Assembly: GCA_021845595.1 (NCBI GenBank)
Contig: JAJZVV010000007.1
Location: forward strand, 62,001-126,000
Direction of reading: 5' to 3'
DNA: 64,000 bases
DNA from: Pseudomonadota bacterium
GTDB lineage: Bacteria > Pseudomonadota > Alphaproteobacteria > Acetobacterales > Acetobacteraceae
Shown here: piece after piece, positions 50,257 through 61,041 of the stretch
Numbering within the stretch: position 1 is the stretch's first letter
Layout: every line of letters begins with the position of its first letter
Notes under the pieces: generated by a model
Database searches by the model: none
Seen by the model: the letters and a program-made list of their open reading frames with translations, nothing else
Told to the model about the DNA's origin: nothing
Position numbers and translations under genes: made by a program

Positions 50257-52989
50257 ATGCGCCTGGTCCTGGTCGACGGCTCGGGCTTCATCTTCCGTGC
50301 CTTCCATGCCCTGCCGCCGATGACGCGACCGGACGGGACGCCGGTCAACGCGGTCTTCGGCTTCACCAACATGCTCAGCCGGCTGCTGCGCGAGCATGCG
50401 GGCACTCATCTCGCCGTGATCTTCGACGCCGGACGGGCGACCTTCCGCACCCGGCTCTATGATCGCTACAAGGCGCACCGTCCCGATCCGCCGGAGGAAC
50501 TGATCCCGCAATTCGCGCTGGTGCGCGCGGCGACCGAGGCATTCGGCGTGCCGGCCATCGAGCTCGCCGATTGGGAGGCGGACGATCTCATCGCCGCCTA
50601 TGCCGAGGCCGCGCGCCGCACGGGCGGCGAGGTGACGATCGTGTCCTCCGACAAGGATCTGATGCAGCTGATCCGCCCCGGGGTCGCGCTGCTCGATCCG
50701 ATCAAGCAGGCGCCGATCGGGCTCGAGGAGGTGATGGCCAAGTTCGGCGTGCCGCCGGAGCGGATGATCGACGCCCAGGCCCTGATCGGGGACCCGGTGG
50801 ACAATGTCCCGGGCGTGCCGGGCATCGGCGCCAAGACCGCTTCCCAGCTGCTCGCCGAGTTCGGCGACCTCGAAGGGGTGCTGGCGGCCGCGCCGGGAAT
50901 GAAGCCATCCAAGCGGCGCGATGCCCTGCTCGCGCACGCCGACGCCGCCCGCCTCTCGCGCATTCTGGTGACATTGCGCGCCGACGCGCCGCTGCCGCTG
51001 CCGCTGGAGGCGCTGGCCCTGCGCGAGCCCGATCGGGCGCACCTGGCCACCTGGCTGCGCGAACAGGGGTTCCGCAGCATCATCGCCAGGCTCGGGCTCG
51101 ACGGCGATCCCCCCGCCCCTGCCGGTTCATCGGCCGACCCGCCTTCGCCCAAGTCGGCGCCGACCGCCGCACCGGCGCCGCGTGCGCCTGGCTTCGGACC
51201 CTATGCCACGGTGACGACCCCGGCGGCCCTCGACGACTGGGTCGCGGAGGCGACGCGCGAGGGGCTCGTTGCGGTCGATACCGAGACCGACGGGCTCGAC
51301 CCGCGCCGGGCGCGGATCGTCGGCTTCTCGCTCGCCACGGCGCCGGGCCGGGTCTGCTACGTGCCGCTGCGCCATGTCAGCGAGACGCCCCAGCTCGAGC
51401 CGGCGGCGGCGCTGGCCGCGCTCGCCGGCCTGTTCGCCGACGCGGCGGTGCTGAAGGTGTTCCAGAACGCGAAATTCGACCTGCACGTCTTCGCCACGGC
51501 CGGCCTGACGACGATCGCGCCGGTCGATGACACGATGCTTATCTCCTACGCCGAGGAGGCCGGCGCCCACGGGCATGGCATGGACGAGTTGTCCGCGCTG
51601 CATCTCGGCCATCGCCCGATCAGCTACGACGAGGTCACCGGCACCGGTCGCGGCCGGATCGGCTTTGCCGAGGTCGCACTCGATCGCGCCACCGCCTACG
51701 CCGCCGAGGATGCGGACGTGACGCTGCGGCTGTGGCACGCGCTGCGCCCGCGCCTGCGCGAGGTCGGTGCGCTGGCCTGGTACGAGCAGGTGGATCGGCG
51801 GCTGATCGCGGTGCTGATGGCCATGGAGCGGGCCGGGGTGAAGGTGGACGCGGCCGAACTGGGCCGCATCTCGATCGAGTTCGCCGCACGCATGGCGGTC
51901 ATGGAAGCCGAGATCCACGGCCTCGCCGGGCGTGCCTTCAATCTCGCCAGCCCGAAGCAGTTGGGCGAGGTGCTGTTCGAGGACATGGGCCTCGCCGGCG
52001 GCAAGCGCATGAAGACCGGCGCCTGGGGCACCGACGCGGCCGTGCTGCAGGACCTCGCCGAGCAGGGCCACGCGCTGCCGGCGCGCATCCTGGAATGGCG
52101 GCAGCTCGCCAAGCTGAAGTCCACCTATGCGGACGCGCTGGTCGGGCAGATCGATCCCGCGACCGGCCGGGTGCACACCAGTTTTGCCATGGCGGCGACC
52201 ACCACCGGACGGCTGTCCTCAACGGATCCCAATCTGCAGAACATCCCCATCCGCACCGAGGAGGGCGGGCGCATCCGGCGCGCCTTCATCGCCGAACCGG
52301 GCTGGCGGCTGGTCAGCGCCGATTACTCGCAGATCGAACTGCGCCTGCTCGCCCATGTCGCCGACATCCCGGCGCTGCGCGAGAGCTTCCACATCGGCGA
52401 GGATATCCATGCGCGCACGGCGAGCGAAGTGTTCGGCGTGCCGATGGCGGGAATGGATGCGCTGACGCGGCGGCGGGCGAAAGCGATCAATTTCGGCATC
52501 ATCTACGGCATCTCGGCCTTCGGCCTGGCGCGCCAGCTCGGCATCGAGCCTGGCCAAGCGCGTGCCTACATCGACGCCTATTTCGCCCGCTATCCCGAGA
52601 TCCGCGCCTACATGGAGCGGACGAAGGAGGCTGCGCGCCGGCAAGGCTATGTGCAGACGCCGTTCGGGCGGCGCTGCTACATACAAGGGATCGCCGAGCG
52701 CAATCCGGCCCGGCGCGGCTATGCCGAGCGGCAGGCCATCAACGCGCCGCTGCAGGGCGGGGCGGCAGACGTGATCAAGCGCGCGATGGTGCGCTTGCCG
52801 GCGGCATTGGCGGGCTCCGCAGCCCGGCTGGTGCTGCAGGTCCACGACGAACTGCTGTTCGAGGCCCCGGAGAGCGAGGCGGCAGCGGTTGCATCGACGG
52901 CCCGCCGCGTCATGGCGGAGGCCGCCACGCTGTCCGTGCCGCTGGTGGTCGAAACCGGCATCGGCGCCACCTGGGCCGACGCGCATTGA
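50257..52989 (+). CDS. polA: DNA polymerase I
   Basis: A 910-residue polymerase with all three domains. The 5'-3' exonuclease (residues 1-290) has SSDKDLMQL and DNVPGVPGIGAKTA. The 3'-5' proofreading domain (about 305-500) keeps the acidic DTETDG, so it looks active. The polymerase domain (about 530-910) has DYSQIELRLLAH, KAINFGIIYG and VHDELLFE. It fills gaps and removes RNA primers in replication and repair. A perfect 9-base-pair hairpin lies 24 bases past the stop. Confidence 0.95.
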   Translation: MRLVLVDGSGFIFRAFHALPPMTRPDGTPVNAVFGFTNMLSRLLREHAGTHLAVIFDAGRATFRTRLYDRYKAHRPDPPEELIPQFALVRAATEAFGVPAIELADWEADDLIAAYAEAARRTGGEVTIVSSDKDLMQLIRPGVALLDPIKQAPIGLEEVMAKFGVPPERMIDAQALIGDPVDNVPGVPGIGAKTASQLLAEFGDLEGVLAAAPGMKPSKRRDALLAHADAARLSRILVTLRADAPLPLPLEALALREPDRAHLATWLREQGFRSIIARLGLDGDPPAPAGSSADPPSPKSAPTAAPAPRAPGFGPYATVTTPAALDDWVAEATREGLVAVDTETDGLDPRRARIVGFSLATAPGRVCYVPLRHVSETPQLEPAAALAALAGLFADAAVLKVFQNAKFDLHVFATAGLTTIAPVDDTMLISYAEEAGAHGHGMDELSALHLGHRPISYDEVTGTGRGRIGFAEVALDRATAYAAEDADVTLRLWHALRPRLREVGALAWYEQVDRRLIAVLMAMERAGVKVDAAELGRISIEFAARMAVMEAEIHGLAGRAFNLASPKQLGEVLFEDMGLAGGKRMKTGAWGTDAAVLQDLAEQGHALPARILEWRQLAKLKSTYADALVGQIDPATGRVHTSFAMAATTTGRLSSTDPNLQNIPIRTEEGGRIRRAFIAEPGWRLVSADYSQIELRLLAHVADIPALRESFHIGEDIHARTASEVFGVPMAGMDALTRRRAKAINFGIIYGISAFGLARQLGIEPGQARAYIDAYFARYPEIRAYMERTKEAARRQGYVQTPFGRRCYIQGIAERNPARRGYAERQAINAPLQGGAADVIKRAMVRLPAALAGSAARLVLQVHDELLFEAPESEAAAVASTARRVMAEAATLSVPLVVETGIGATWADAH

Positions 52990-53012
52990 CCCGCGCATAG
53001 GCAGACTGGGGT

Positions 53013-53034
53013 CCAGGGGCCTCCCGGCCCCTGG
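53013..53034. terminator. Hairpin between convergent polA and phaB
   Basis: CCAGGGGCC and GGCCCCTGG form a perfect 9-base-pair stem with a TCCC loop. A G/C-rich second fold (GGGGG opposite CCCCC) follows up to about 53060. There is no T-tract. Position between two converging stops suggests a bidirectional transcription-ending element. Confidence 0.5.
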
Positions 53035-53073
53035 AAGGCGGCCATGGGGGCCCCGCCCCCTTGGCCTGCCCGT

Positions 53074-53796
53074 TCAGTCCATATACTGCCCGCCATTGAT
53101 CGACAGGGTCGATCCGGTGATGAACCCGCCTTCCTCGTCGGTGAGGAACACGACGCCGCGGGCGATTTCCTCCGGCTTGCCGAGGCGTCCAACGGGGATC
53201 TTGGCGACGATCTTTTCCAGCACGTCGGCAGGGACGGCGCGAACCATGTCGGTATCGATATAGCCTGGGGCGAGCGCGTTGACGGTGATACCGTGACGCG
53301 CGCCTTCCTGGGCCAACGCCTTGGTGAAGCCGAACAGCGCCGATTTCGCCGCCGAGTAGTTCGCCTGCCCCGCTTGCCCGGCCTGGCCGTTGATGCTGCT
53401 GATATTGACGATGCGGCCGAACTTCTTCGCCCGCATGCCGTCGAACACGGCCTTGGTCATGTTGTAGACCGAAGAGAGATTCGTCTCGATGACCGCGTGC
53501 CACATCTCCGGCGTCATGCGCGAGAAGCCGGCGTCGCGAGTGATGCCGGCATTGTTGACGAGAATCTCGATCGGCCCGTCCTCGGCGGCGATCTTCGCCG
53601 CGGCCTCCTGGCAGGCCTCGAAGCTGGCGACGTCGAACCGCACCACTTTGATGCCGCTCTCGGCATGAAACGCGGCGGCGGCGGCGTCGTTGCCGTGGTA
53701 GGTGGCGACGACGGTCCGCCCCGCCGCCTTGAGTGCGTGGCTGATCGCGGCGCCGATGCCGCGAGTACCGCCGGTGACGAGAGCCACTCGGGCCAT
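53074..53796 (-). CDS. phaB: Acetoacetyl-CoA reductase
   Basis: A 240-residue short-chain dehydrogenase. The NADPH-binding motif is GGTRGIGAAIS (9-19), NNAGITRD is the family segment, and the catalytic residues are Ser in ISSINGQ and Tyr/Lys in NYSAAKSAL. It ends INGGQYMD, as PhaB proteins do. It reduces acetoacetyl-CoA to (R)-3-hydroxybutyryl-CoA for polyhydroxybutyrate. It lies 133 bases after phaA on the same strand. The PHB synthase gene is not in the window. Confidence 0.92.
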   Translation of the reverse strand: MARVALVTGGTRGIGAAISHALKAAGRTVVATYHGNDAAAAAFHAESGIKVVRFDVASFEACQEAAAKIAAEDGPIEILVNNAGITRDAGFSRMTPEMWHAVIETNLSSVYNMTKAVFDGMRAKKFGRIVNISSINGQAGQAGQANYSAAKSALFGFTKALAQEGARHGITVNALAPGYIDTDMVRAVPADVLEKIVAKIPVGRLGKPEEIARGVVFLTDEEGGFITGSTLSINGGQYMD

Positions 53797-53929
53797 GTTG
53801 CTTTCTCCCTGCCTCCACGCGGCCGGTTCAGGATGGCCGCGGTTTCTTGTTATAGATCAGTTGCTCAGCGCGGTCACCGAGGAAGCGCCGGCCGGCGGCA
53901 AAGGCCCGCCGGCCGGCCGGCAACCAGGT

Positions 53930-55102
53930 TCAGCGCTCGACGCACATGGCGACGCCCATGCCCCCGCCAATGCACAGCGTGGCGAGGCCCTTGTGCGCAT
54001 TGCGCCGGCCCATCTCGTGCAGCAGCGTCACCAGGATGCGCGCACCGGAAGCGCCGATCGGATGGCCGATGGCGATCGCCCCGCCATTGACATTGACCTT
54101 GTCGGTATCCCAGCCGAGCCCCTTGTTCACGGCGCAGGCCTGGGCGGCGAAGGCTTCGTTGGCCTCGACGAGATCCAGGTCGGCGGCCTTCCAGCCGGCG
54201 CGCTGCAGCGCCTTCTGGCTGGCCGGCACCGGGCCGGTGCCCATCAGCGCCGGATCGACGCCAGCGGTGGCGAACGCGGCGATGCGCGCCAGCGGGGTGA
54301 GACCGCGCTTCGCCGCCTCTTTGGCCGACATCACCACCAGCGCCGCAGCGCCGTCATTGATGCCGGAGGCATTCGCGGCGGTCACGGTCCCGTCCTTGGC
54401 GAAGGCCGGGCGCAGCTTCGTCATGCTCTCGAGGGTGGCGTCGTGGCGGATATACTCGTCCTCCGCGACAAGGGTTTCGCCCTTGCGGGTCTTGACCGTC
54501 ACCGAGGTGATCTCGTCCTTGAACTTGCCCGCCTTCTGCGCCGCCGAGGCCTTCTGCTGCGAGGCAAGGGCGAAGGCGTCCTGCTCCTCGCGCGTGATCT
54601 GGTAGGCCTTGGCGACGTTCTCGGCGGTGATGCCCATGTGGTAGCCGTGGAATACATCCCACAGCCCGTCCTTCAGCATGGTGTCCATCATGTCGAGCTG
54701 GCCCATCTTGACGCCGGCGCGAAGAAAGGCGGCATGCTGGGACAGGCTCATGCTCTCCTGGCCGCCGGCGACGACGATGCTGCTCTCGCCGGTACGGATC
54801 TGCTGGGCGGCGAGCGCCACCGTGCGCAGGCCGGAGCCGCACACCTGATTGATGCCGAAGGCGGTCTTTTCATCGGGAATGCCGGCGGCGCGGGCGGCCT
54901 GACGGGCCGGGTTCATGCCCTGACCAGCGACGAGGATCTGGCCGAGGATGACCTCGTCCACATCACCCACTTCGAGCTTCGCGCGCGTGACCGCGGCCTT
55001 GATGGCGATGCTGCCGAGCTCGTGGGCCGGCGTGGTGCCGAGCGCGCCGCTGAAGCTGCCCACGGGTGTGCGGGCCGCGGCGACGATGACGATGTCGTCC
55101 AT
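53930..55102 (-). CDS. phaA: Acetyl-CoA C-acetyltransferase (beta-ketothiolase)
   Basis: A 390-residue thiolase. The acyl-forming Cys lies in NQVCGSGLR (about 85-93), and the C-terminal GHPIGASGAR and CIGGGMG supply the catalytic His and Cys. It condenses two acetyl-CoA to acetoacetyl-CoA and, with PhaB, makes the PHB monomer; it could also work in beta-oxidation of ring-cleavage products. The start at 55102 has GGGAG upstream; 11 further residues of open frame are discarded. Confidence 0.93.
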   Translation of the reverse strand: MDDIVIVAAARTPVGSFSGALGTTPAHELGSIAIKAAVTRAKLEVGDVDEVILGQILVAGQGMNPARQAARAAGIPDEKTAFGINQVCGSGLRTVALAAQQIRTGESSIVVAGGQESMSLSQHAAFLRAGVKMGQLDMMDTMLKDGLWDVFHGYHMGITAENVAKAYQITREEQDAFALASQQKASAAQKAGKFKDEITSVTVKTRKGETLVAEDEYIRHDATLESMTKLRPAFAKDGTVTAANASGINDGAAALVVMSAKEAAKRGLTPLARIAAFATAGVDPALMGTGPVPASQKALQRAGWKAADLDLVEANEAFAAQACAVNKGLGWDTDKVNVNGGAIAIGHPIGASGARILVTLLHEMGRRNAHKGLATLCIGGGMGVAMCVER

Positions 55103-55214
55103 GCTGTTTTCTCCCTTGCGGCGATGCTGCCGCATATCAGGCCATGTGCGGGTGCAGCGTAGTCAAGTGGGGCGGCCGTGGCTAGAGCGACGCCCGGGAC
55201 GTCGCCGGCGGGGA

Positions 55215-56390
55215 TCAGCCTTCGGGGCCGAGTGTCTGCTCGACCAGGGTCGCCCACAGCGAGGCGCCGATCGGCAGGATGGCATCGTTGAAATCATAGT
55301 CCGGATGATGCACGCCGACGCCGCCTCGATCCGGCCCCGCCTGGCCGATGCGCACGAAGCAGCCCGGCGCCGCCGCCGCCATGTAGGCGAAATCCTCGCC
55401 ACCCAGCATCGGCGCCGCCGTCCGCAGCACGTGAGCCGCGCCGACGACGCGCTCGGCCGCGGCGGCGGCGCGATCGGTCGGTTCCGGCGCGTTCACCACC
55501 GGCGGGTAGCCGCGCCGGTAGTCCACCACCGCGCGCGCCCCGTGCGCCTGCGCCGTGCCTTCCGCGATCTCCGCGATCAGCGCCGCGAGCCGATCCTGCA
55601 CCGCCGCGCTCAGCGCCCGCGCCGTGCCGTTCAGCACTGCCTCCGCCGGGATGACGTTGCCGGTGGTGCCGGCGTGGAACTGGGTCACCGAGACGACCGC
55701 CGGATCGGCCGGGTCGAGCCGACGCGCGACGACGCTCTGCAGCGCGAGCACGACATGCGCACCGACCAGCACCGGATCGATCGCGAGATGCGGCCGCGCG
55801 CCGTGTCCGCCCTCGCCGGCGATGGTGATCCAGAACCGGTCCGAACAGGCCGAAGCGAGCCCCGGCGCGGCTAGGATCGTGCCGACTGGCAGGCCGGGGT
55901 CGTTGTGCGCGCCATAGACCGCATCGCACGGGAAGCGCGCGAACAGCCCCTCCTCCACCATCGTTCGCCCGCCGCCGAGCCCCTCCTCGGCGGGCTGGAA
56001 AATGAAATGCACCGTGCCGTCGAAATTGCGCGTCTCGGCGAGGTAGCGGGCGGCGCCGAGCAGCATGGTGGTGTGCCCGTCATGGCCGCAGGCATGCATC
56101 ACGCCTTCGCGCTGCGAGCGATGGGCGGGGCCGTTGCCCTCGGCCATCGGCAGCGCGTCCATGTCGGCGCGGATGCCGATGGCGCGCGGGCTGGCGCCAG
56201 CGCGCAGCGTGCCGACCAGACCGGTGCCGGCAATGCCGCGCGTCACCGTGATGCCCCATTCGGCGAGCTTTCCGGCGACGAACGCGCTCGTCCGATGCTC
56301 CTGGAAGCCGAGTTCCGGATTTGCGTGCAGGTCGCGCCGCCACGCGGTCAACTCATCGTGAAAGGCCGCGATGCGATTGATCACCGGCAC
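55215..56390 (-). CDS. M20-family amidohydrolase (hippurate hydrolase/HipO type)
   Basis: A 391-residue dimetal amidohydrolase. The metal-binding motif is ACGHDGHTTML (about 99-109), with AEEGLGGG for the catalytic and metal-binding glutamates, and the dimerisation lid contains GGHGARPH. The family removes acyl groups from amino acids (N-acyl amino acids, hippurate, indole-acetyl-amino acids). The start is GTG at 56390, with GAGGG 7 bases upstream. It follows argG by 14 bases, so an N-acyl-amino-acid substrate fits the context as well as hippurate does. Confidence 0.82.
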   Translation of the reverse strand: MPVINRIAAFHDELTAWRRDLHANPELGFQEHRTSAFVAGKLAEWGITVTRGIAGTGLVGTLRAGASPRAIGIRADMDALPMAEGNGPAHRSQREGVMHACGHDGHTTMLLGAARYLAETRNFDGTVHFIFQPAEEGLGGGRTMVEEGLFARFPCDAVYGAHNDPGLPVGTILAAPGLASACSDRFWITIAGEGGHGARPHLAIDPVLVGAHVVLALQSVVARRLDPADPAVVSVTQFHAGTTGNVIPAEAVLNGTARALSAAVQDRLAALIAEIAEGTAQAHGARAVVDYRRGYPPVVNAPEPTDRAAAAAERVVGAAHVLRTAAPMLGGEDFAYMAAAAPGCFVRIGQAGPDRGGVGVHHPDYDFNDAILPIGASLWATLVEQTLGPEG

Positions 56391-56404
56391 AGCGTCGCCC
56401 TCGG

Positions 56405-57634
<1,230 letters not shown>

Positions 57635-57664
57635 CACGCGCTCCCTGGTCCGAACCGGGGCCGG

Positions 57665-58564
57665 TTACTCCCCACCGGCCGGGCGCGCAAGCGCCGCCCG
57701 CACCGAGGCTGCGTCCGCCGGCGCGCCCCCGGCAACCGTCACCTGCCGCGCCGCGGCCTCGACCCAGGCCCGGTTGCTGCGCTCCGAGCCCCAGGGCGCA
57801 TCCTCCAGCCCAACGCGCACATGCCCGCCCGCCGCCACGGCGGGTGCGATCAGCGGCGTGATGTCGACGCCGAGCCCGGCCACCATCCAGGGCGCGTCCG
57901 CCGGCGCCTCGCGTGCCAGCAGGGCGAGATAGGCATCGAGAAAGGCCGGCGCGGGCGGCAACCCCCAGGCGAATTCGTCGGAGAACATCAAGCGGTAGAT
58001 CGGCGCCGGCAGCCCGTCCCAACCGGCCGCCATGGCGGCGCCGAGCCGCAGGAACCCGGGCTCGTAGATCGCATAGGACGGATGCAGCCGGTGCCGCGCC
58101 GCGAGGCGCAGACCCTCGGCGACGTGATCCGGCGGGTTGAGATAGACGAACCCCGCGCCCTCAGCCGCTTCCGCGCCGAAGCGGACGAAATTGACCGATC
58201 CGGGATCGACCACCGTCCATTCGATCAGCCCGCGCGCGGCCAGCGCCTCGACATGGGCGAACCGCGCCGCGGCGTCGCCTTCAGCCCCGGCGTAGGCAGA
58301 GCCGGCGAGCGGAATGGTGGGGTAGACGAGGGCATCCACGCGGGCGCGGATACCCTCGATGATGCGGGCGTAGATCTCCCAATCGTCACGCTGCCGCCCG
58401 GTCGCCGCGTCGTAGGCATGGAGGTGGATGATCGCCGCCCCGGCTTCGGCACAGGCGATGCCGTCGGCGATGATCTCCGCCTCGGCGATGGGAATTCCGG
58501 GCTGGCGCGCCCGCCCCCACGGCCCGTTCAGCGCCACTTCGATCCAGACCTTGCGCATGCCCAT
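57665..58564 (-). CDS. BKACE-family beta-keto acid cleavage enzyme (DUF849)
   Basis: A 299-residue TIM-barrel protein of the family founded on 3-keto-5-aminohexanoate cleavage enzyme. It transfers the acyl part of a beta-keto acid to acetyl-CoA. The zinc-binding HLHAYD (about 47-52) and the segment VYPTIPLAGSAYAGAEGD match it, as does the late GHVRVGLEDAPWG with the conserved Glu and Asp. The precise keto acid is not deducible. GAGGA lies 5 bases before the ATG at 58564. Confidence 0.82.
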   Translation of the reverse strand: MGMRKVWIEVALNGPWGRARQPGIPIAEAEIIADGIACAEAGAAIIHLHAYDAATGRQRDDWEIYARIIEGIRARVDALVYPTIPLAGSAYAGAEGDAAARFAHVEALAARGLIEWTVVDPGSVNFVRFGAEAAEGAGFVYLNPPDHVAEGLRLAARHRLHPSYAIYEPGFLRLGAAMAAGWDGLPAPIYRLMFSDEFAWGLPPAPAFLDAYLALLAREAPADAPWMVAGLGVDITPLIAPAVAAGGHVRVGLEDAPWGSERSNRAWVEAAARQVTVAGGAPADAASVRAALARPAGGE

Positions 58565-58769
58565 AGGGTCCTCACGACATCATGATCGCCCCGCGCGAAC
58601 CGCGGAGAACGGCCATAAAGTCACAGATCTGTCGCGGCTGCACGAGCGGTTTCGGTTGCATTCGGCAGGGGCCTCCGATACACACAGTGGTGGGATAGAG
58701 TCGTTCAGGTGCGGGGACGTGCATTGTCGCGTGCCTATTGCGGCTGACCAGCGAGAAGGGACCAAGACG

Positions 58770-60938
58770 ATGGCCTCTGGCAACTATACGGGTACCTACT
58801 CCAGCAGCGTCACCGTCACGGTGACCCCGGCCACGTTCGCGACCGGCAGCGTTGTCGATGTCACACGGGGCGTCGCGGTCCAGTCCTCGATCCTCGATCC
58901 GAGCATCGACGCGATGGGCGTGATCGACGCCACTGGCGGCGTGGTCGTGGCGCCCGGTGGGGTTCGGGGGGTCGTCGATCTTGCCGGCGGCACGGGTGTC
59001 GAGCTCAAACATGCCGGGACGCTGATGAACGCGGGCTACATCCAGGCCTCGGGGGCCATCCTGGTGGCGCCGCATGGGGCGGCGCGGGATGTCACCCTGC
59101 AGGGCGGTGTCGGGGCCGATCTCGCCGGCGGCGGCACGGTGCAGAATTTCAGCTACATCCAGGCCATCGGTGGCGTCGTCGTCGCGCCGAACGGGTCGGC
59201 CCAGAACGTGGTGCTGGATGGCGGCGTGGCGGTCGAGCTCGGCAAGCCCGGCCTGGTGCAGAACTACGCCTATATCGAGGCGGCGGGCGGCGTTCTCGTC
59301 GCCCAGCGCGGCGTGGCGCAGAATGTGGATGTCAAAGCCGCGGTCGGGGTCGATCTGGCGGGCGGCGGCACGGTGCAGAATTTCGGCCGGATCGATGCGG
59401 CTGGTGGCGCCGTCGTCGCGCAGAGCGGGATCGCGCAGAACGTGGCCGTCCATGGCGGCATCGGCGTGGAGCTCGGCGCCGCGGGCGTGGTCGACAATTA
59501 CGGGACGATCACGGCGGAGAGCGGCCACCTCGTCGCCCAGCACGGCATCGCGCACAATGTCAGCGAGACGCCGGCCATCGGCGTGGACATGTCGGCGGGC
59601 AGCACGCTGTTGAACGCCGGGCTCATCCAGGCAACCGACGCCGTGGCCTTCAACGGCACCGGGTCCGACCTGGTCCTCGAAGGCACGGGCGGCAATTTCG
59701 GGGTCGCCGGATCCATCACCGGCTTCGTCGCCGGGGATACGATCGACCTCGCCAACGTCGCGAACGCCGGCGTGAAGGTCGGCAACGGGGACGATTTCGT
59801 TCTCACCATCACCAGCAACGGCCACGTCGTCGGCTCGCTCGACTTCGCCGGGCCCTATACCGCCAGCAGCTTCCAGTTTTCCACGAACGGCTCCGGCGGC
59901 ACCGACATCACCACCACCTTCCCCTGCTTCGCCGAGGGAACGCGCATTGCCACGCCGCAGGGCGAGGTCTCCGTCGAGACCTTGACCGAGGGCGGGCTTG
60001 TGCTCACGGCCTCCGGCGCGACCCGGCCCATCGTCTGGATCGGCACGCGGCGGATCGACTGCACCACGCATCCCGTGCCGACGCAGGTCTGGCCCGTGCG
60101 CGTGCGCAGCGGCGCATTCGGCGACGGGCTGCCGCGACGCGACCTGCTGATCTCCCCGGGCCACGCGGTGTTCGTCGATGGGCTGCTGATCCCGGTCGCG
60201 CATCTGATCAACGGCGCCTCGATCGTCCAGGAGCGCGTCGCCAGCGTCACCTATTACCATGTCGAGCTGGACAGCCACGACATCCTGCTCTCCGAAGGCC
60301 TGGCCTCGGAGAGCTATCTCGACACCGGCAACCGCGGCGCGTTCGCGAACTCGGATCAGGCGATGACGCTGCAGCCGGACTTCTCACCGCGCAGCCACGA
60401 GGTGGATGGGTGTGCGCCCTATCGCACGGGTGGCGCCGAAGTCGAAGCGGTGCGGAGCCGGTTGCTGGAGCGGCTGGATGGGCTCGGCTTCGAGGCGGCC
60501 GAGCCGGTGGCCCTGACCGTCGAGGCCGTTGCCGGCGACCGTGTGATCCGCCAGCCAGTGCCGACCCCCGCGTCCGGGCGGCTGCTTCGCCTCAGTCTGC
60601 CGGCCGGCACCGATCGGATCTGCCTGCGCTCAGACGTCGGCGTGGCCGCTGGGCTGAATGTCGCGATCACCGACGTTCGCGGCCTTGGGCTCTGCGTCGG
60701 CGCGGTGTTCGTCGATGGCGCGCTGGTCCCGCTCGACTCGCCGGCACTGGCTGCCGGCTTCTACCGCGTCGAGCGTGGGGGCGCCGAATCATGGCGCTGG
60801 ACCGATGGGGCCGCCGAAATCGTCCTGCCGCCGAGCCTCCGGCCGTCTGGCATGGCGCCGGTTCTGATCGAGCTTCTGGTCCGCGACGTCATGCGGGTCC
60901 GCCGCCCGGCGCTGGCGGTGCTACGCAACGCAGCCTGA
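58770..60938 (+). CDS. Large repeat protein with C-terminal Hint domain
   Basis: A 722-residue protein. Residues 49-282 are six consecutive repeats of exactly 39 residues (pattern IxAxGGxxVA, then GVxxQNV, then GVxxELxxxGxVQN), likely a beta-solenoid. A Hint_2-type domain starts at Cys386 (CFAEGTRIATPQGEV). It includes SPGHAVFVDGLLIPVAHLING and YYHVELDSHDILLSEGLASESYLDTG. The C-terminal 170 residues are a beta-rich tail. There is no classical signal peptide; an ATG at 58770 opens directly with the Ser/Thr-rich head. Proteins of this type are numerous in Acetobacteraceae. The domain lacks the C-terminal His-Asn of inteins, so self-cleavage rather than splicing would be expected, if any. Function unknown, probably cell surface. 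Confidence 0.85.
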   Translation: MASGNYTGTYSSSVTVTVTPATFATGSVVDVTRGVAVQSSILDPSIDAMGVIDATGGVVVAPGGVRGVVDLAGGTGVELKHAGTLMNAGYIQASGAILVAPHGAARDVTLQGGVGADLAGGGTVQNFSYIQAIGGVVVAPNGSAQNVVLDGGVAVELGKPGLVQNYAYIEAAGGVLVAQRGVAQNVDVKAAVGVDLAGGGTVQNFGRIDAAGGAVVAQSGIAQNVAVHGGIGVELGAAGVVDNYGTITAESGHLVAQHGIAHNVSETPAIGVDMSAGSTLLNAGLIQATDAVAFNGTGSDLVLEGTGGNFGVAGSITGFVAGDTIDLANVANAGVKVGNGDDFVLTITSNGHVVGSLDFAGPYTASSFQFSTNGSGGTDITTTFPCFAEGTRIATPQGEVSVETLTEGGLVLTASGATRPIVWIGTRRIDCTTHPVPTQVWPVRVRSGAFGDGLPRRDLLISPGHAVFVDGLLIPVAHLINGASIVQERVASVTYYHVELDSHDILLSEGLASESYLDTGNRGAFANSDQAMTLQPDFSPRSHEVDGCAPYRTGGAEVEAVRSRLLERLDGLGFEAAEPVALTVEAVAGDRVIRQPVPTPASGRLLRLSLPAGTDRICLRSDVGVAAGLNVAITDVRGLGLCVGAVFVDGALVPLDSPALAAGFYRVERGGAESWRWTDGAAEIVLPPSLRPSGMAPVLIELLVRDVMRVRRPALAVLRNAA
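58914..59615 (+). repeat. Six tandem 117-base coding repeats (39 residues each)
   Basis: Units begin at 58914, 59031, 59148, 59265, 59382 and 59499 with no length variation. DNA identity is highest between units 2 and 4: GGCGGCGGCACGGTGCAGAA ends both. The perfect phase implies a structural solenoid under selection for repeat length and a locus prone to copy-number change. Confidence 0.9.
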
Positions 60939-60980
60939 TCGCGGCCTCCGCGTCCGGGCCGAACCGGGCAAGCCGGCTAC

Positions 60981-61009
60981 CCCCACCCTGCCTCGCAGGG
61001 TGGGGTTTT
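60981..61009 (+). terminator. Intrinsic terminator of the Hint-protein gene
   Basis: CCCCACCCTGC (60981-60991) and GCAGGGTGGGG (60995-61005) form a perfect 11-base-pair stem with a CTC loop, followed by TTTTC. It lies 42 bases after the stop of the Hint-protein gene and before the stop of the convergent ABC exporter. This is the only textbook Rho-independent terminator I found in the window. Confidence 0.9.
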
Positions 61010-61041
61010 CATTGCGCGCCACAGTCTGATCGTACGTCGCT

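Noticed and set aside
55215-56390. M20 amidohydrolase as a hippurate hydrolase feeding benzoate to the island
   Set aside because: The family is broad, the gene is linked to argG rather than to the island, and nothing in the sequence marks hippurate specificity.
58914-59615. Regular 117-base periodicity considered as a CRISPR-like array
   Set aside because: The repeats are contiguous coding units without spacers, in frame, and translate to a 39-residue protein repeat.
59925-60400. Hint domain considered as an intein
   Set aside because: There is no C-terminal His-Asn followed by Cys, Ser or Thr, no host-protein halves on either side, and no homing endonuclease; it fits the stand-alone Hint_2 family.
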